From the NCBI GenBank assembly GCA_964562165.1, contig CAZLRZ010000008.1, positions 1 to 24,870 on the forward strand: a stretch of 24,870 nt of DNA, in the 5' to 3' direction. Both the position numbers and the translations under genes were made by a program. Numbering within the stretch: the first letter of the stretch is position 1; each line of letters begins with the position of its first letter. This stretch comes from JAKQLP01 sp964562165 (GTDB taxonomy: Bacteria; Patescibacteriota; Dojkabacteria; B142; OLB20). Shown one piece after another: positions 14,699-22,626 of this stretch. The notes under the pieces were generated by a model that ran no database searches, was not told where the DNA came from, and was given only the letters and a program-made list of their open reading frames with translations.

Positions 14699-15994
14699 TT
14701 AACGTTTTTTAAAGGCTTTTCTCACACTAAAAAATTGTGGTTTCCTTTTAATGGATTCTTTTTCCTCTCTTGGTTTTAGGCCTCTCGATATATTTAATAA
14801 AATTCCAATTGCCGCCAGATTGATAACAATTGAACTACCTCCATAACTCATAAATGGAAGGGTGTTCCCATTGATCGGGATCAAGGCCACATTTGCTCCA
14901 ATATGAAGTACCGCCTGAAGGGTTATCCAAGTGGTTATTGCAATGGCAATTAAAAAGCCAAGTTTATCCGGAGCCTTCATAGCAATTTTATAACCCAACA
15001 AAAAGATATATATAAATATCCCAACTAGGACAATACATCCAATCAGCCCAAACTCTTCGGCAAAAATTGCAAAAATGGTATCGCTAAAAGCGGTATCTCC
15101 AAGATAATGATACTTTTGTCTTGATTCTCCAAAACCCACTCCAAACATTCCACCCGAAGCTACAGCAATTAAAATTTGTCTAAATTGAAAACCCGTATTG
15201 AAAGGATCAGTAATGTCTCCCGTCTTCCAAAAATCAAAGAAGGTTTTAAATCGCGTCATTCTATAATCGGCCGTTAAAGTCATAATTCCCACCAACAAAG
15301 CTGAGAACGCCCCCGTAGCAACTGATCCAATTGTATGCAAAGTGTCATTACCCGAAATAAAGTAGAGTATAAAGCCTGTTACACCAAGCATGATGGTTGT
15401 ATCCATATCTGGCTCAATAACAATAAGCCCACAGACTAATCCTAAAATTCCTAAAAAGGGTAAAATGTCGGTTTTGATATGTTTGACAATGGCTTTTTGC
15501 GTGATGGTTTTTATCTCTTTTTGCTTTGCTAAAAAGCTGGATAGATAAACTAAGAGGGTGATTTTGGCGATTTCTGAAGGTTGAAGATCAAAATAGGTTA
15601 AATCGATCCACCTTTTAATATCATTATCCCTATTTACTATTAAAACCACGACCAAAAGGACTATTGAGATTATTAATCCGGGCAACGATAACTTGGCAAT
15701 TATATGATAATCAATTTTATAAGCAATAAAGAGGAATACTAGCCCTATAAGGATCCACATCAATTGCCTTAAAAAATAATGTTCTGGGGGCAAATCTTGC
15801 TTAACAGCGACAACTATACTACTGCTATATATCATGACCGCCCCAAAAAGGGACAATCCGACAATGACAATGAGTAACTGGATATTAAAACGACTTTCCC
15901 CCTTATTTGAAGATCTTAAAAAGGCCTCTCTAGACTGGTTTGCATTCTTACCTTTTAAAAATTCGGGTTTTTTAAAATATTTGTTTAGATTCAA
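14699..15994 (-). CDS. ftsW: Septal peptidoglycan glycosyltransferase FtsW (SEDS family)
   Basis: FtsW polymerises lipid II into glycan strands at the septum together with FtsI. The 431-residue protein has a soluble N-terminus (about 36 residues), then about ten hydrophobic helices. SEDS landmarks include RQLMWILIGL, LQPSEIAKITLLVYLSSFLA, EPDMDTT, GFQFRQILIAVASGGMFGVGFGES, FSDTIFAIFAEEFGLIG with Asp305 aligning to the catalytic Asp297 of E. coli FtsW, and NTLPFMSYGGSSIVINL. The start codon is TTG with no Shine-Dalgarno sequence; a TATACT box lies 12 nt upstream, so the leader would be very short. RodA is the alternative, but pairing with murG favours FtsW. Confidence 0.9.
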   Translation of the reverse strand: MNLNKYFKKPEFLKGKNANQSREAFLRSSNKGESRFNIQLLIVIVGLSLFGAVMIYSSSIVVAVKQDLPPEHYFLRQLMWILIGLVFLFIAYKIDYHIIAKLSLPGLIISIVLLVVVLIVNRDNDIKRWIDLTYFDLQPSEIAKITLLVYLSSFLAKQKEIKTITQKAIVKHIKTDILPFLGILGLVCGLIVIEPDMDTTIMLGVTGFILYFISGNDTLHTIGSVATGAFSALLVGIMTLTADYRMTRFKTFFDFWKTGDITDPFNTGFQFRQILIAVASGGMFGVGFGESRQKYHYLGDTAFSDTIFAIFAEEFGLIGCIVLVGIFIYIFLLGYKIAMKAPDKLGFLIAIAITTWITLQAVLHIGANVALIPINGNTLPFMSYGGSSIVINLAAIGILLNISRGLKPREEKESIKRKPQFFSVRKAFKKR

Positions 15995-16019
15995 CTAGGG
16001 CAAAATAGTATAATTAATG

Positions 16020-16028
16020 TGCTATTAT
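16020..16028 (+). promoter_or_regulatory. Extended -10 promoter of the DUF1858 gene
   Basis: TG-C-TATTAT with no clear -35 box. The start site would be near 16035, about 22 nt before the TTG start. A separate TATAAT at 16009-16014 on the same strand is an alternative. Confidence 0.4.
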
Positions 16029-16056
16029 TTATAACATATTTTAGAGAACTAATTAA

Positions 16057-16278
16057 TTGAAAATCAAAATCGACAAAGACATGTTAATTGTTGAGATACA
16101 AGAACGATATCCTTTGGCTGTGGATTTTTTAGTTGAGGAATATGACTTCCATTGTATAGGCTGCATAATGGCAGGTTTTGAAACATTAGAACAAGGGGCA
16201 GAAGCCCACGGAATCGTTGGTGAAGATTTTGAAACAATGGTCAGACGATTAGAAGACCTTCTCAATAATAGTAAGTAA
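16057..16278 (+). CDS. DUF1858-family small protein with CxxC motif
   Basis: A 73-residue soluble protein matching the DUF1858 pattern (found alone or fused to hybrid-cluster and ScdA/Ric-type proteins): KIDKDMLIVEIQERYPLAVDFL, then HCIGCIM with the CxxC pair (a redox disulfide or metal site), then ETLEQGAEAHGI and a final helix. The TTG start is chosen because family members begin with MKITxDM-like residues; the first ATG, eight codons later, would cut into the domain. Function is not established. It lies alone between divergent ftsW and convergent xseB. Confidence 0.8.
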   Translation: MKIKIDKDMLIVEIQERYPLAVDFLVEEYDFHCIGCIMAGFETLEQGAEAHGIVGEDFETMVRRLEDLLNNSK

Positions 16279-16284
16279 AGCCTG

Positions 16285-16494
16285 TTATTCTTCGCTTGGA
16301 ATATATTTTGCTTCGATTTCTTTGATCTTTAATTCGAATGATTTCATCTCATCTTGAAGATCTTTAACTAAAGCAAGTGCTTCTTCGTATTTTTTTAATC
16401 CTTCTTCTAAATCGAAATCTTCCGTCTTTTCAAAAAATCCGACTAATTCGTCTAATTTTTGAACCTTGGATTTTAATAATTCTTTTTTTTGCAT
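16285..16494 (-). CDS. xseB: Exodeoxyribonuclease VII small subunit
   Basis: A 69-residue helical protein with the XseB core LDELVGFFEKTEDFDLEEGLKKYEEALALVKDLQDEM, matching the family's LExIVxxLExxxLxLEexlxxYExGxxLxxxC pattern with Glu, Leu and Tyr spacing kept. Several XseB subunits coat one XseA to form the exonuclease VII complex that trims single-stranded DNA from both ends. It lies 17 bp after xseA in the same direction, the usual arrangement. Confidence 0.88.
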   Translation of the reverse strand: MQKKELLKSKVQKLDELVGFFEKTEDFDLEEGLKKYEEALALVKDLQDEMKSFELKIKEIEAKYIPSEE

Positions 16495-16511
16495 TTTTTA
16501 TAAATTAAAGT

Positions 16512-17693
16512 TTAATTAACAATATCTAGGACTGCTGCGTTAACTCTGCCGTCTCCGAGCTCAATGTTTAACTCATCTTTGACCTGAAGATCGGATGCGT
16601 TTTTGATGACCTTTCCATTCTTTTTAACTATCGAATAGCCTTTTTTAAGAATAGATCTTGGATTTATAGAATCCAAAATCCTTAAACTGTTTTGCACATC
16701 CTTGTAGATATTCATTAAGGACATCTTAAAAGTTCTAATACTATAGACCAATTTCGCTGTTTTTGTTTTGTTTAATTCAACAATTAAGATTAACCTTTGT
16801 TTAATATTTTGTTTTTTAGATTCAAAAGTCATTTGAATAGCATTTAACTTTCTATCAATGACTTGAGAAATAAATTCGGCTTTTAGAATTTGTGAATCAA
16901 TATATTTTTCATTATTCATTGTAATGTAATATGCAGCCTGTGATGGGGTAGAAGCTCTAATATCAGCTACAAAATCGGCTATACTCTCATCCTTTTCGTG
17001 TCCAACGCCAACAATTATTGGTGTATTACTAGCAAAGATTGTTCTTGCCACACGTTCCGAGTTAAAGGTTATGAGATCTTCTAAACTACCGCCACCCCTT
17101 ACAAGAGCAATAGCGTCATAGTTGTTTTTATCAGCAAATTTTAATGCTTTAATTATTTCTTCTTCTGCATATTTCCCTTGAACTTGAACAGGATAAAAAT
17201 CAATTTCAACACCCACTTTATTTTCGCGAAGTATTTTTAAGAAATCACTTTCGGCTGCGCTGTCTTTGCCAGTTAATAGGGCAATCCGAGTGATAAATTC
17301 GGGTAATGGTCTTTTTCTGCTTTCTGCAAAAAGGCCTTCAATAGCTAGAGATTGCTTTAGCTTTTCATAAGCCTCTTTTAAAGCTCCTGCGCCAAGAGGT
17401 AAAATCCTATAAATTTGAAGGCTAAATTTACCGCCGGCAGTCCACAAATTGGGGATTCCATAAGCAGCAACCTTCATGCCTTCGGCCACCATTTTCAAAC
17501 CTTCGATTCTAGGAGCATATCCGGATACGTTAAGAAGAGCAGGCTTTTCAGAATCCTTTATAACAATATTAACGCCACCTTTTGTACTAATATTGAGTTG
17601 AGTGATTTCGCCCTCAACCACAACATCGCCCAAAGCGCCTAAAGTAGAATTTATTAGTTCATTAAAATTAAAGACAGAAAATCTTGGTTCCAT
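16512..17693 (-). CDS. xseA: Exodeoxyribonuclease VII large subunit
   Basis: The catalytic subunit of exonuclease VII, 393 residues (E. coli 456). An N-terminal OB fold (about 1-100; FNELINSTLGALGDVVVEGEITQL, GMKVAAYGIPNL, GKFSLQIYRILPLGAGAL) binds single-stranded DNA. The catalytic domain follows: ITRIALLTGKDSAAESDFL, YPVQVQGKYAEEEI, ALVRGGGSLEDLITFNSERVARTIF (198-220), and PIIVGVGHEKDESIADFVADIRASTPSQAAY. A coiled-coil region follows, and the C-terminus (LKKGYSIVKKNGKVI and INIELGDG-like) carries the family's RGYaxxxxxxG tail. It is divergent from the helicase gene across 54 bp that hold two back-to-back extended -10 boxes. Confidence 0.95.
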   Translation of the reverse strand: MEPRFSVFNFNELINSTLGALGDVVVEGEITQLNISTKGGVNIVIKDSEKPALLNVSGYAPRIEGLKMVAEGMKVAAYGIPNLWTAGGKFSLQIYRILPLGAGALKEAYEKLKQSLAIEGLFAESRKRPLPEFITRIALLTGKDSAAESDFLKILRENKVGVEIDFYPVQVQGKYAEEEIIKALKFADKNNYDAIALVRGGGSLEDLITFNSERVARTIFASNTPIIVGVGHEKDESIADFVADIRASTPSQAAYYITMNNEKYIDSQILKAEFISQVIDRKLNAIQMTFESKKQNIKQRLILIVELNKTKTAKLVYSIRTFKMSLMNIYKDVQNSLRILDSINPRSILKKGYSIVKKNGKVIKNASDLQVKDELNIELGDGRVNAAVLDIVN

Positions 17694-17713
17694 TTTTTTG
17701 CTACAATAAATTT

Positions 17714-17722
17714 ATTATATCA
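17714..17722 (-). promoter_or_regulatory. Extended -10 promoter of xseA-xseB
   Basis: On the minus strand TG-A-TATAAT (17722-17714), a perfect extended -10 box. Transcription would start near 17707, about 14 nt before the xseA ATG. Confidence 0.55.
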
Positions 17723-17732
17723 AATAAAATTC

Positions 17733-17741
17733 TGATAGAAT
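17733..17741 (+). promoter_or_regulatory. Extended -10 promoter of the helicase gene, leaderless spacing
   Basis: TG-A-TAGAAT, followed by exactly 6 nt and then the ATG at 17748, so the A of the start codon would be the first transcribed base. There is no convincing -35 box. Confidence 0.55.
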
Positions 17742-17747
17742 AAATAT

Positions 17748-20133
17748 ATGAATGAAGAACTTCGAATAAAATTTCAGGAAGCTTACGATAAACTTAATCC
17801 AGCGCAAAAAGACGCAGTCGATACTATTGACGGACCGGTGATGTTAGTCGCGGGCCCTGGCTCTGGTAAAACCCAAACAATAGCTATGCGTATAGCTAAT
17901 ATACTTTTAAAAACACAAATAAACCCTGATAATATTATTTGTTTGACCTTCACGGATTCTGCCGTGAATACTATGCGCGAAAGGCTATTAAAGATAATCG
18001 GCACGACAGCCTATGATATCAGAATTTACACTTTCCACAGTTTCTGTAATGAAGTTATTCAAAGCCATCCAAATAAATTTGGAAATCTCGGCTCAAAAAT
18101 TGAGCCTCTAACGGATATTGATAAGTTAAAAATTATCCAAGGAATTATTGAAGAACTTCCATATAACTCTGTACTAAAACCTTTTGGCAACACACAAACC
18201 TATGTAAAAGATATTGAAGTCTTAATTTCCGGATTCAAAAAAGACAATATTTCTATAGAAACCATCGAAAAGGCAATCAATCTTAATGTAGATTTTTACG
18301 AAAAGACAAAAGATAAATTTCAAGAACTAAAATCACTTCATTACACAAAGCTAAACGAATCCGTTTTTACTAAGTTCTTTATAGATATTCAAAATCTTGG
18401 CTTCTCGGACTTTGCATTTGTAAGATATATAATGGACTTACAAAAAGGCTCAGAAGAAAGGAATTACACCAAATTACGCACCGAAATCCACGAACTTTTT
18501 AAAAAAAGTTTCTCAACAAGTATTACTAGCAAGCAAATAGAATTTATTAAGATATTCGGGAATTATGAACGAGCCTTAAAGGACGCCGGTAAATACGACT
18601 ACGACGATATGATCAAAAGTGTCGTCGCCGAATTTACAAACGATCCCGAACTATTAAGCGAGTACCAAGAAAAGTTTCAATATATTCTCGTAGATGAATT
18701 CCAAGACACAAATAACTCACAAAATGAAGTCCTAAGATTACTCGGAAGCTTTTGGAGCGATCCGAATATATTTGTAGTAGGCGACGACGACCAATCAATC
18801 TTTAGGTTCCAAGGCGCTAGCGTAGAAAATATGGCGTCCTTTTATAACACCTATATTTCAAAGATCAAGATCGTCACCTTAACCGAAAACTACCGATCCC
18901 ATCAATTGATACTAGACGCCGCAAGGGGTGTAATTAAATACAATGGATTGCAGATTGATGAAATACTTCCGAATATTAATAAAAAGTTACACGCGGCAAA
19001 TCCAGAAAATTATCCAATACAAAAGATCGAGGTTAAAGAATATGTCGACTCTCAACACGAACAAGTTGACATAGCTAACGCCATATACAGTCTTTTAGAC
19101 CGAGGTATAAAAGGAAATCAAATTGCTATTATCCATCGAAACAACGCTGATATCTTAGACCTACTGCCAATTTTAAGGGCTAAAGGGGTTAAATACAGAC
19201 TCGAAAAAGGAGAAAACATTCTTAATGATTTTGAAATTAATAAATTATTGAATTTTTTACGATACCTAATAGAACCCGAGGACGAAAACAATTTGTTCGT
19301 AATATTGAATTACGATTTTCTGGATTTGCCGCGACTAGACCTTTCAAGGTTTTTCACTTATGCAACTCTAAATAGGATGCCATTTTCTAAGCTAATCGGA
19401 TCATTAGACGATCTTCAAAAAGCAGGCGTAGAAAATACAAACAAATTTACGGACTTCTTTAATAATTTATTAAAATGGAGACAAGAAATTTACAATATTG
19501 ACGGACAATTTTTCTTCAACAAGATTTTGTCTGAAACCGGCTATATCAATACCTTAGCCAAAAAAGAGACCTACATAATGTCAATTAGTAAACTTTCAAG
19601 GCTATACGAAGAATTCAAAAACCTTGCGGGCACTAAAGAAAACTACACAATTATTGAATTTATTAAAGATTTAAGTATTTATAAAGAGCAGAAGATCGAA
19701 CTAAGCGACAAAATTTGGGGCATAGATGGAGAGGATGCTGTAAAAGTTATGACTGCTCATGGAGCCAAGGGGCAAGAATTTTTATACGTATTTATTATAA
19801 AGTGTCAAAGTAGAAACTGGGGCTTAAAAAGGAATCAAGGTAAGATCAAACCTCCTTTTGGTTTATTGAAAAATCAAACCATTTCTAATGAACTCGATGA
19901 AGAACGTAGGCTCTTTTACGTAGCTTTATCTAGAGCCAAACAATCCGCCAATATTTCGTATTCAAAATATAATGAAAAGCAAAAGTTAGAAAATCCTTCT
20001 CAGTTTATAAAAGAAATCCCCGCAGAATTTGTAAATTTTGTGGCTGTTAAAAATGACGATTATGAAAAGGCGGAAAATTTTATAGCTTTAGTTAAATCTC
20101 AAACGCATCATGATTTTTCTGCCGAATCAAGGG
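17748..20133 (+). CDS. UvrD/PcrA-type superfamily 1 helicase, N-terminal part of a helicase-nuclease
   Basis: This is the ATP-driven 3'-5' DNA unwinding part of a repair or recombination enzyme. Motifs appear in order: the Q motif LNPAQKDAV, Walker A AGPGSGKTQT (35-44), CLTFTDSAVNTMRER, YTFHSFC, Walker B VDEFQDTN (315-322), VVGDDDQSIFRFQGA, TENYRSH, VKVMTAHGAKGQEF and FYVALSRAKQ. Residues 1-795 can be read before a run of 100 N. As deposited the frame then closes, but the 55 bases before the N are repeated exactly after them. Collapsing the copy keeps the frame open into the nuclease domain (20288-21088), giving one protein of 1061 residues. UvrD and PcrA lack such a nuclease; AddA/RecB and archaeal/bacterial helicase-Cas4-like fusions have one. 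Transcription probably starts at its own ATG. Confidence 0.9.
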
Positions 20134-20288
20134 NNNNNNNNNNNNNNNNNNNNNNNNNNNNNNNNNNNNNNNNNNNNNNNNNNNNNNNNNNNNNNNNNNN
20201 NNNNNNNNNNNNNNNNNNNNNNNNNNNNNNNNNTTTATAGCTTTAGTTAAATCTCAAACGCATCATGATTTTTCTGCCGAATCAAGGG
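20079..20288 (+). repeat. False scaffold gap: 55-bp identical flanks around 100 N
   Basis: Bases 20079-20133 and 20234-20288 are identical over 55 positions and flank N 20134-20233. This is what remains when two contigs that overlap by one assembly k-mer are joined with a placeholder instead of merged. The artefact adds 155 bases, not a multiple of three, and splits one gene into two. Confidence 0.92.
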
Positions 20289-21088
20289 ATCTTGTGCAAA
20301 ACATGTTAAAAGACTGGAAACTTAATGTCACTCATATCAATAGTTATCGAAAATGTCCGAGATGTTTCTTCTTTAATAATGTCTTAAAAGTGCCAGGGCT
20401 TAGAACCAAAAGCGGAGCTTTGGGAAGCGCGATTCACTATGCATTAAAAACAATGATCGATAGTTTTACCAGGGTAGGTAAATTCCCAGAACTAGAAAAA
20501 ATCCAAGAAGATTTCGCCAGGTCGCTAAGATATGAAAAACTAGACGAAGCAGAATTCATTGATTCTTTAAATTTTGGACAAAAACTGATAACTGATTTTT
20601 ATCAAAATAAAATCAATACAATCCCGCAAAAAACCTTTGCAGAATTCAACTTTAAAAACAGTAATATTGTTTACGAAGGTATTCCTATTACAGGCAAGAT
20701 TGATAGGATTGATGGCCTAGACAACGACATCCTTCACGTTATTGATTATAAAACAGGAAATCCTGATAATGCAGGCAGTAAGCTAAGCGAAAACAATCTA
20801 GGGGATTACTTCTTGCAACTAGTTTTCTACAAAATCCTTGTTGAGAACTCAAAGTTTATGAAGGGGAATGTAACCGAAGGCATAATTGAATTCCTCCAAA
20901 GGAATGCCAAAAACGAATACACAGAAAAGAGATTCATCATTACACCCGAGCATGTGGCCAAAGTTACCGAACTAATTAAAGAAACTTATGGCAAAATAAT
21001 GGAATTAGACTTTACAAGAATCAACACTGACACTTATAATAACGCATGTAGCAATCCTGATTTTCACGATTTGCCTTGGCCATATTAA
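20288..21088 (+). CDS. RecB/Cas4-like PD-(D/E)XK nuclease, C-terminal part of the same helicase-nuclease
   Basis: The frame from 20288 continues the helicase frame once the duplicated 55 bp are removed (codon 796 onward). The domain has the order seen in AddB/RecB/Cas4-like nucleases: VTHINSYRKCPRCFFFNNVLKVPG, GSAIHYALKTMI (the HxxxE-like entry helix), FNFKNSNIVYEGIPITGKIDRIDG with catalytic Asp934 (joined numbering), then VIDYKTGNP (946-954) supplying Asp and Lys, and LQLVFYKILVENS. The four cysteines of an iron-sulfur cluster are not all present; only CPRC is seen near the domain start. If read alone, the first usable start is GTG at 20294, but no promoter or ribosome site precedes it. End-resection in double-strand break repair is the likely role, by family. 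Confidence 0.85.
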   Translation, partial: DLVQNMLKDWKLNVTHINSYRKCPRCFFFNNVLKVPGLRTKSGALGSAIHYALKTMIDSFTRVGKFPELEKIQEDFARSLRYEKLDEAEFIDSLNFGQKLITDFYQNKINTIPQKTFAEFNFKNSNIVYEGIPITGKIDRIDGLDNDILHVIDYKTGNPDNAGSKLSENNLGDYFLQLVFYKILVENSKFMKGNVTEGIIEFLQRNAKNEYTEKRFIITPEHVAKVTELIKETYGKIMELDFTRINTDTYNNACSNPDFHDLPWPY

Positions 21089-21095
21089 TTAATAA

Positions 21096-21100
21096 AAGGA
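21096..21100 (+). promoter_or_regulatory. Shine-Dalgarno site of the receiver-like gene
   Basis: AAGGA followed by 6 nt and the ATG at 21107. It is the only clear ribosome binding site found upstream of any gene in the window, and it sits before a downstream operon gene. Confidence 0.6.
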
Positions 21101-21106
21101 ATAAAA

Positions 21107-21520
21107 ATGATTAAGGACCCAGTAATTTTACAGTTTGATGATGATGATAATTTTTTCACAGTAGTAGAACTTATTGCCTACAATATGGACTTGAAAATTG
21201 CTGCCAAAGCCAAAAATATTGAACAGGCTAGGGGACTAATCCATAAAATTGAAGCAGGCGAACTAAAGCCAGACATAGCAATCGTTGCCAATTATTTGGG
21301 CAATGGCTTTCAAGATGGTGAACTGTTAACAAAAAAACTCAAAACAATCTACCCAACAATTAAAGTTATCGCTTATGTAACTGACACCGATACAAATTGG
21401 GGTGACTACTTAGCAGTTAAAGGCAGTAAAGTGCCTTCTCAAACACTAACTATGTCTTTATGCGAACTTACCGGCCAAGAATTTAAGGCTTCAAATATCA
21501 AAGACACCGAAGGAGTTTAG
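21107..21520 (+). CDS. Degenerate response-regulator receiver-like protein
   Basis: A 137-residue protein with receiver-like alternation: VILQFDDDDNFFTVVELIA (beta1, acidic cluster 11-14), KIAAKAKNIEQARGLI, KPDIAIVANYLGNGFQDGELLTKKLK, TIKVIAYVTDTD (Thr92 at the conserved Thr/Ser position), then VKGSKVP near the expected Lys. The phospho-acceptor site, normally LLDxxLPxxxG, reads IVANYLGNGFQDG, so the Asp is replaced by Ala61 (or Asn62, depending on alignment). Phosphorelay signalling is therefore unlikely. It starts 18 bp after the helicase-nuclease stop with a good ribosome site, so the two are co-transcribed. There is no output domain. A role as an accessory to the helicase is inference only. 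Confidence 0.55.
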   Translation: MIKDPVILQFDDDDNFFTVVELIAYNMDLKIAAKAKNIEQARGLIHKIEAGELKPDIAIVANYLGNGFQDGELLTKKLKTIYPTIKVIAYVTDTDTNWGDYLAVKGSKVPSQTLTMSLCELTGQEFKASNIKDTEGV

Positions 21521-21527
21521 TGAATTT

Positions 21528-22532
21528 TTAAATTTTTGTGATTTTGGTTTTTGCCAAAGCTTTTAAATCTTTTGCGCCAACAACAAACATAGCAATTTCA
21601 AATTCCTTTTTAAACTTCAAGATTTCTTCGTAAACCGCATCACTAGATTCAAGAGCAGGCTTTAATAATGGTTTTGCACAACTTACTAATTTGGCTCTTA
21701 GTGCAATCGACTTTGCCATATCTAGCCCTGATCTTACTCCACCTGATGAAATCAAGTTCAAGCCCTTAATTTTACTCGATTGTATTAAAGCCTCAGTTGT
21801 TTCAATTCCCATTTCTTCAAAAGTGAACCCGATTTTGTCATTTCGTCTAAAGCTTTCAACAGAAGTCCAACTTGTTCCACCTAGTCCCGCAACATCAATC
21901 CACTGAATACCTATTTCAGAAAGTCTTTTAGCCGTTTCAAAATCTATTCCCGAACCCACTTCTTTTATAAAAACAGGCTTTTTAATTTCGGGCAATATTT
22001 TTTCGAGTTTCAAAATTAAGTCTTTAAAATTTGTGTCACCTTCGGGTTGAATAGCTTCCTGCAAATGATTAATGTGCAAAAAGATTCCATCAGCGTCAAT
22101 TAAATCAATCAATTTATTAATTTCTTTAGCGCCATATCCGTAATTCAATTGGACCAATCCCATATTTGCTAAAAGCGGAACACTTGGGCAAAGCTTTCTA
22201 ACATCAAAGCTTGAGAAGGTTGACGGATCTTTTAATATTGCCCTCATAGAACCTAATGCTATTGCCACTTTTGCCTTTTCGGCTGCAATTGCTAAGTTCT
22301 TATTTATATCTTTGGCCTTTTCAGCACCCCCAGTCATTGATCCGATCAAAAAGGGGAACGAAAGCTTTTTCCCTAAAAAAGTAATTTCTGTAGAAATTTC
22401 ACTTTTATCAATTTCTGGCAAAGCCTTGTATTCTAGCCTGTACTTTTTAAATGGGGAGGGTACTGGCTCAACGTTTTCTTCTAAAACAATTTTTAAATGT
22501 TGAATTTTTCTATCGGAAATAATTTGTTTCAC
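21528..22532 (-). CDS. fni: Type 2 isopentenyl-diphosphate delta-isomerase
   Basis: An FMN- and NAD(P)H-dependent TIM-barrel enzyme that interconverts IPP and DMAPP for isoprenoids, including the undecaprenyl carrier of peptidoglycan. At 334 residues it is full length. Signatures: RKIQHLKIVL (start of the substrate site), FPFLIGSMTGG, IALGSMRAIL (usually GSQRxAL), FLHINHLQEAIQPEGDTNF with the Mg-binding Glu of QE, FIKEVGSGI, VAGLGGTSWTSVESFR, and LISSGGVRSGLDMAKSIAL for FMN phosphate. The start is GTG. It is divergent from mraY, which uses the undecaprenyl phosphate this pathway supplies. Confidence 0.93.
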   Translation of the reverse strand: MKQIISDRKIQHLKIVLEENVEPVPSPFKKYRLEYKALPEIDKSEISTEITFLGKKLSFPFLIGSMTGGAEKAKDINKNLAIAAEKAKVAIALGSMRAILKDPSTFSSFDVRKLCPSVPLLANMGLVQLNYGYGAKEINKLIDLIDADGIFLHINHLQEAIQPEGDTNFKDLILKLEKILPEIKKPVFIKEVGSGIDFETAKRLSEIGIQWIDVAGLGGTSWTSVESFRRNDKIGFTFEEMGIETTEALIQSSKIKGLNLISSGGVRSGLDMAKSIALRAKLVSCAKPLLKPALESSDAVYEEILKFKKEFEIAMFVVGAKDLKALAKTKITKI

Positions 22533-22564
22533 TTTTCGTTAAGTATTTAAAATATTCGATGATA

Positions 22565-22573
22565 ATTATATCA
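22565..22573 (-). promoter_or_regulatory. Extended -10 promoter of fni
   Basis: On the minus strand TG-A-TATAAT (22573-22565). The start site would be near 22558, about 26 nt before the GTG start. Confidence 0.5.
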
Positions 22574-22592
22574 TTTTATTTGACGCTAAATT

Positions 22593-22601
22593 TGCTAGAA
22601 T
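22593..22601 (+). promoter_or_regulatory. Extended -10 promoter of mraY
   Basis: TG-C-TAGAAT. A TTGACG at 22580-22585 lies only 10 bp upstream, too close to act as its -35 box. The start site would be near 22608, about 19 nt before the ATG. Confidence 0.45.
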
Positions 22602-22626
22602 ATAAGTTGAGAATTAAAAACAAGCT

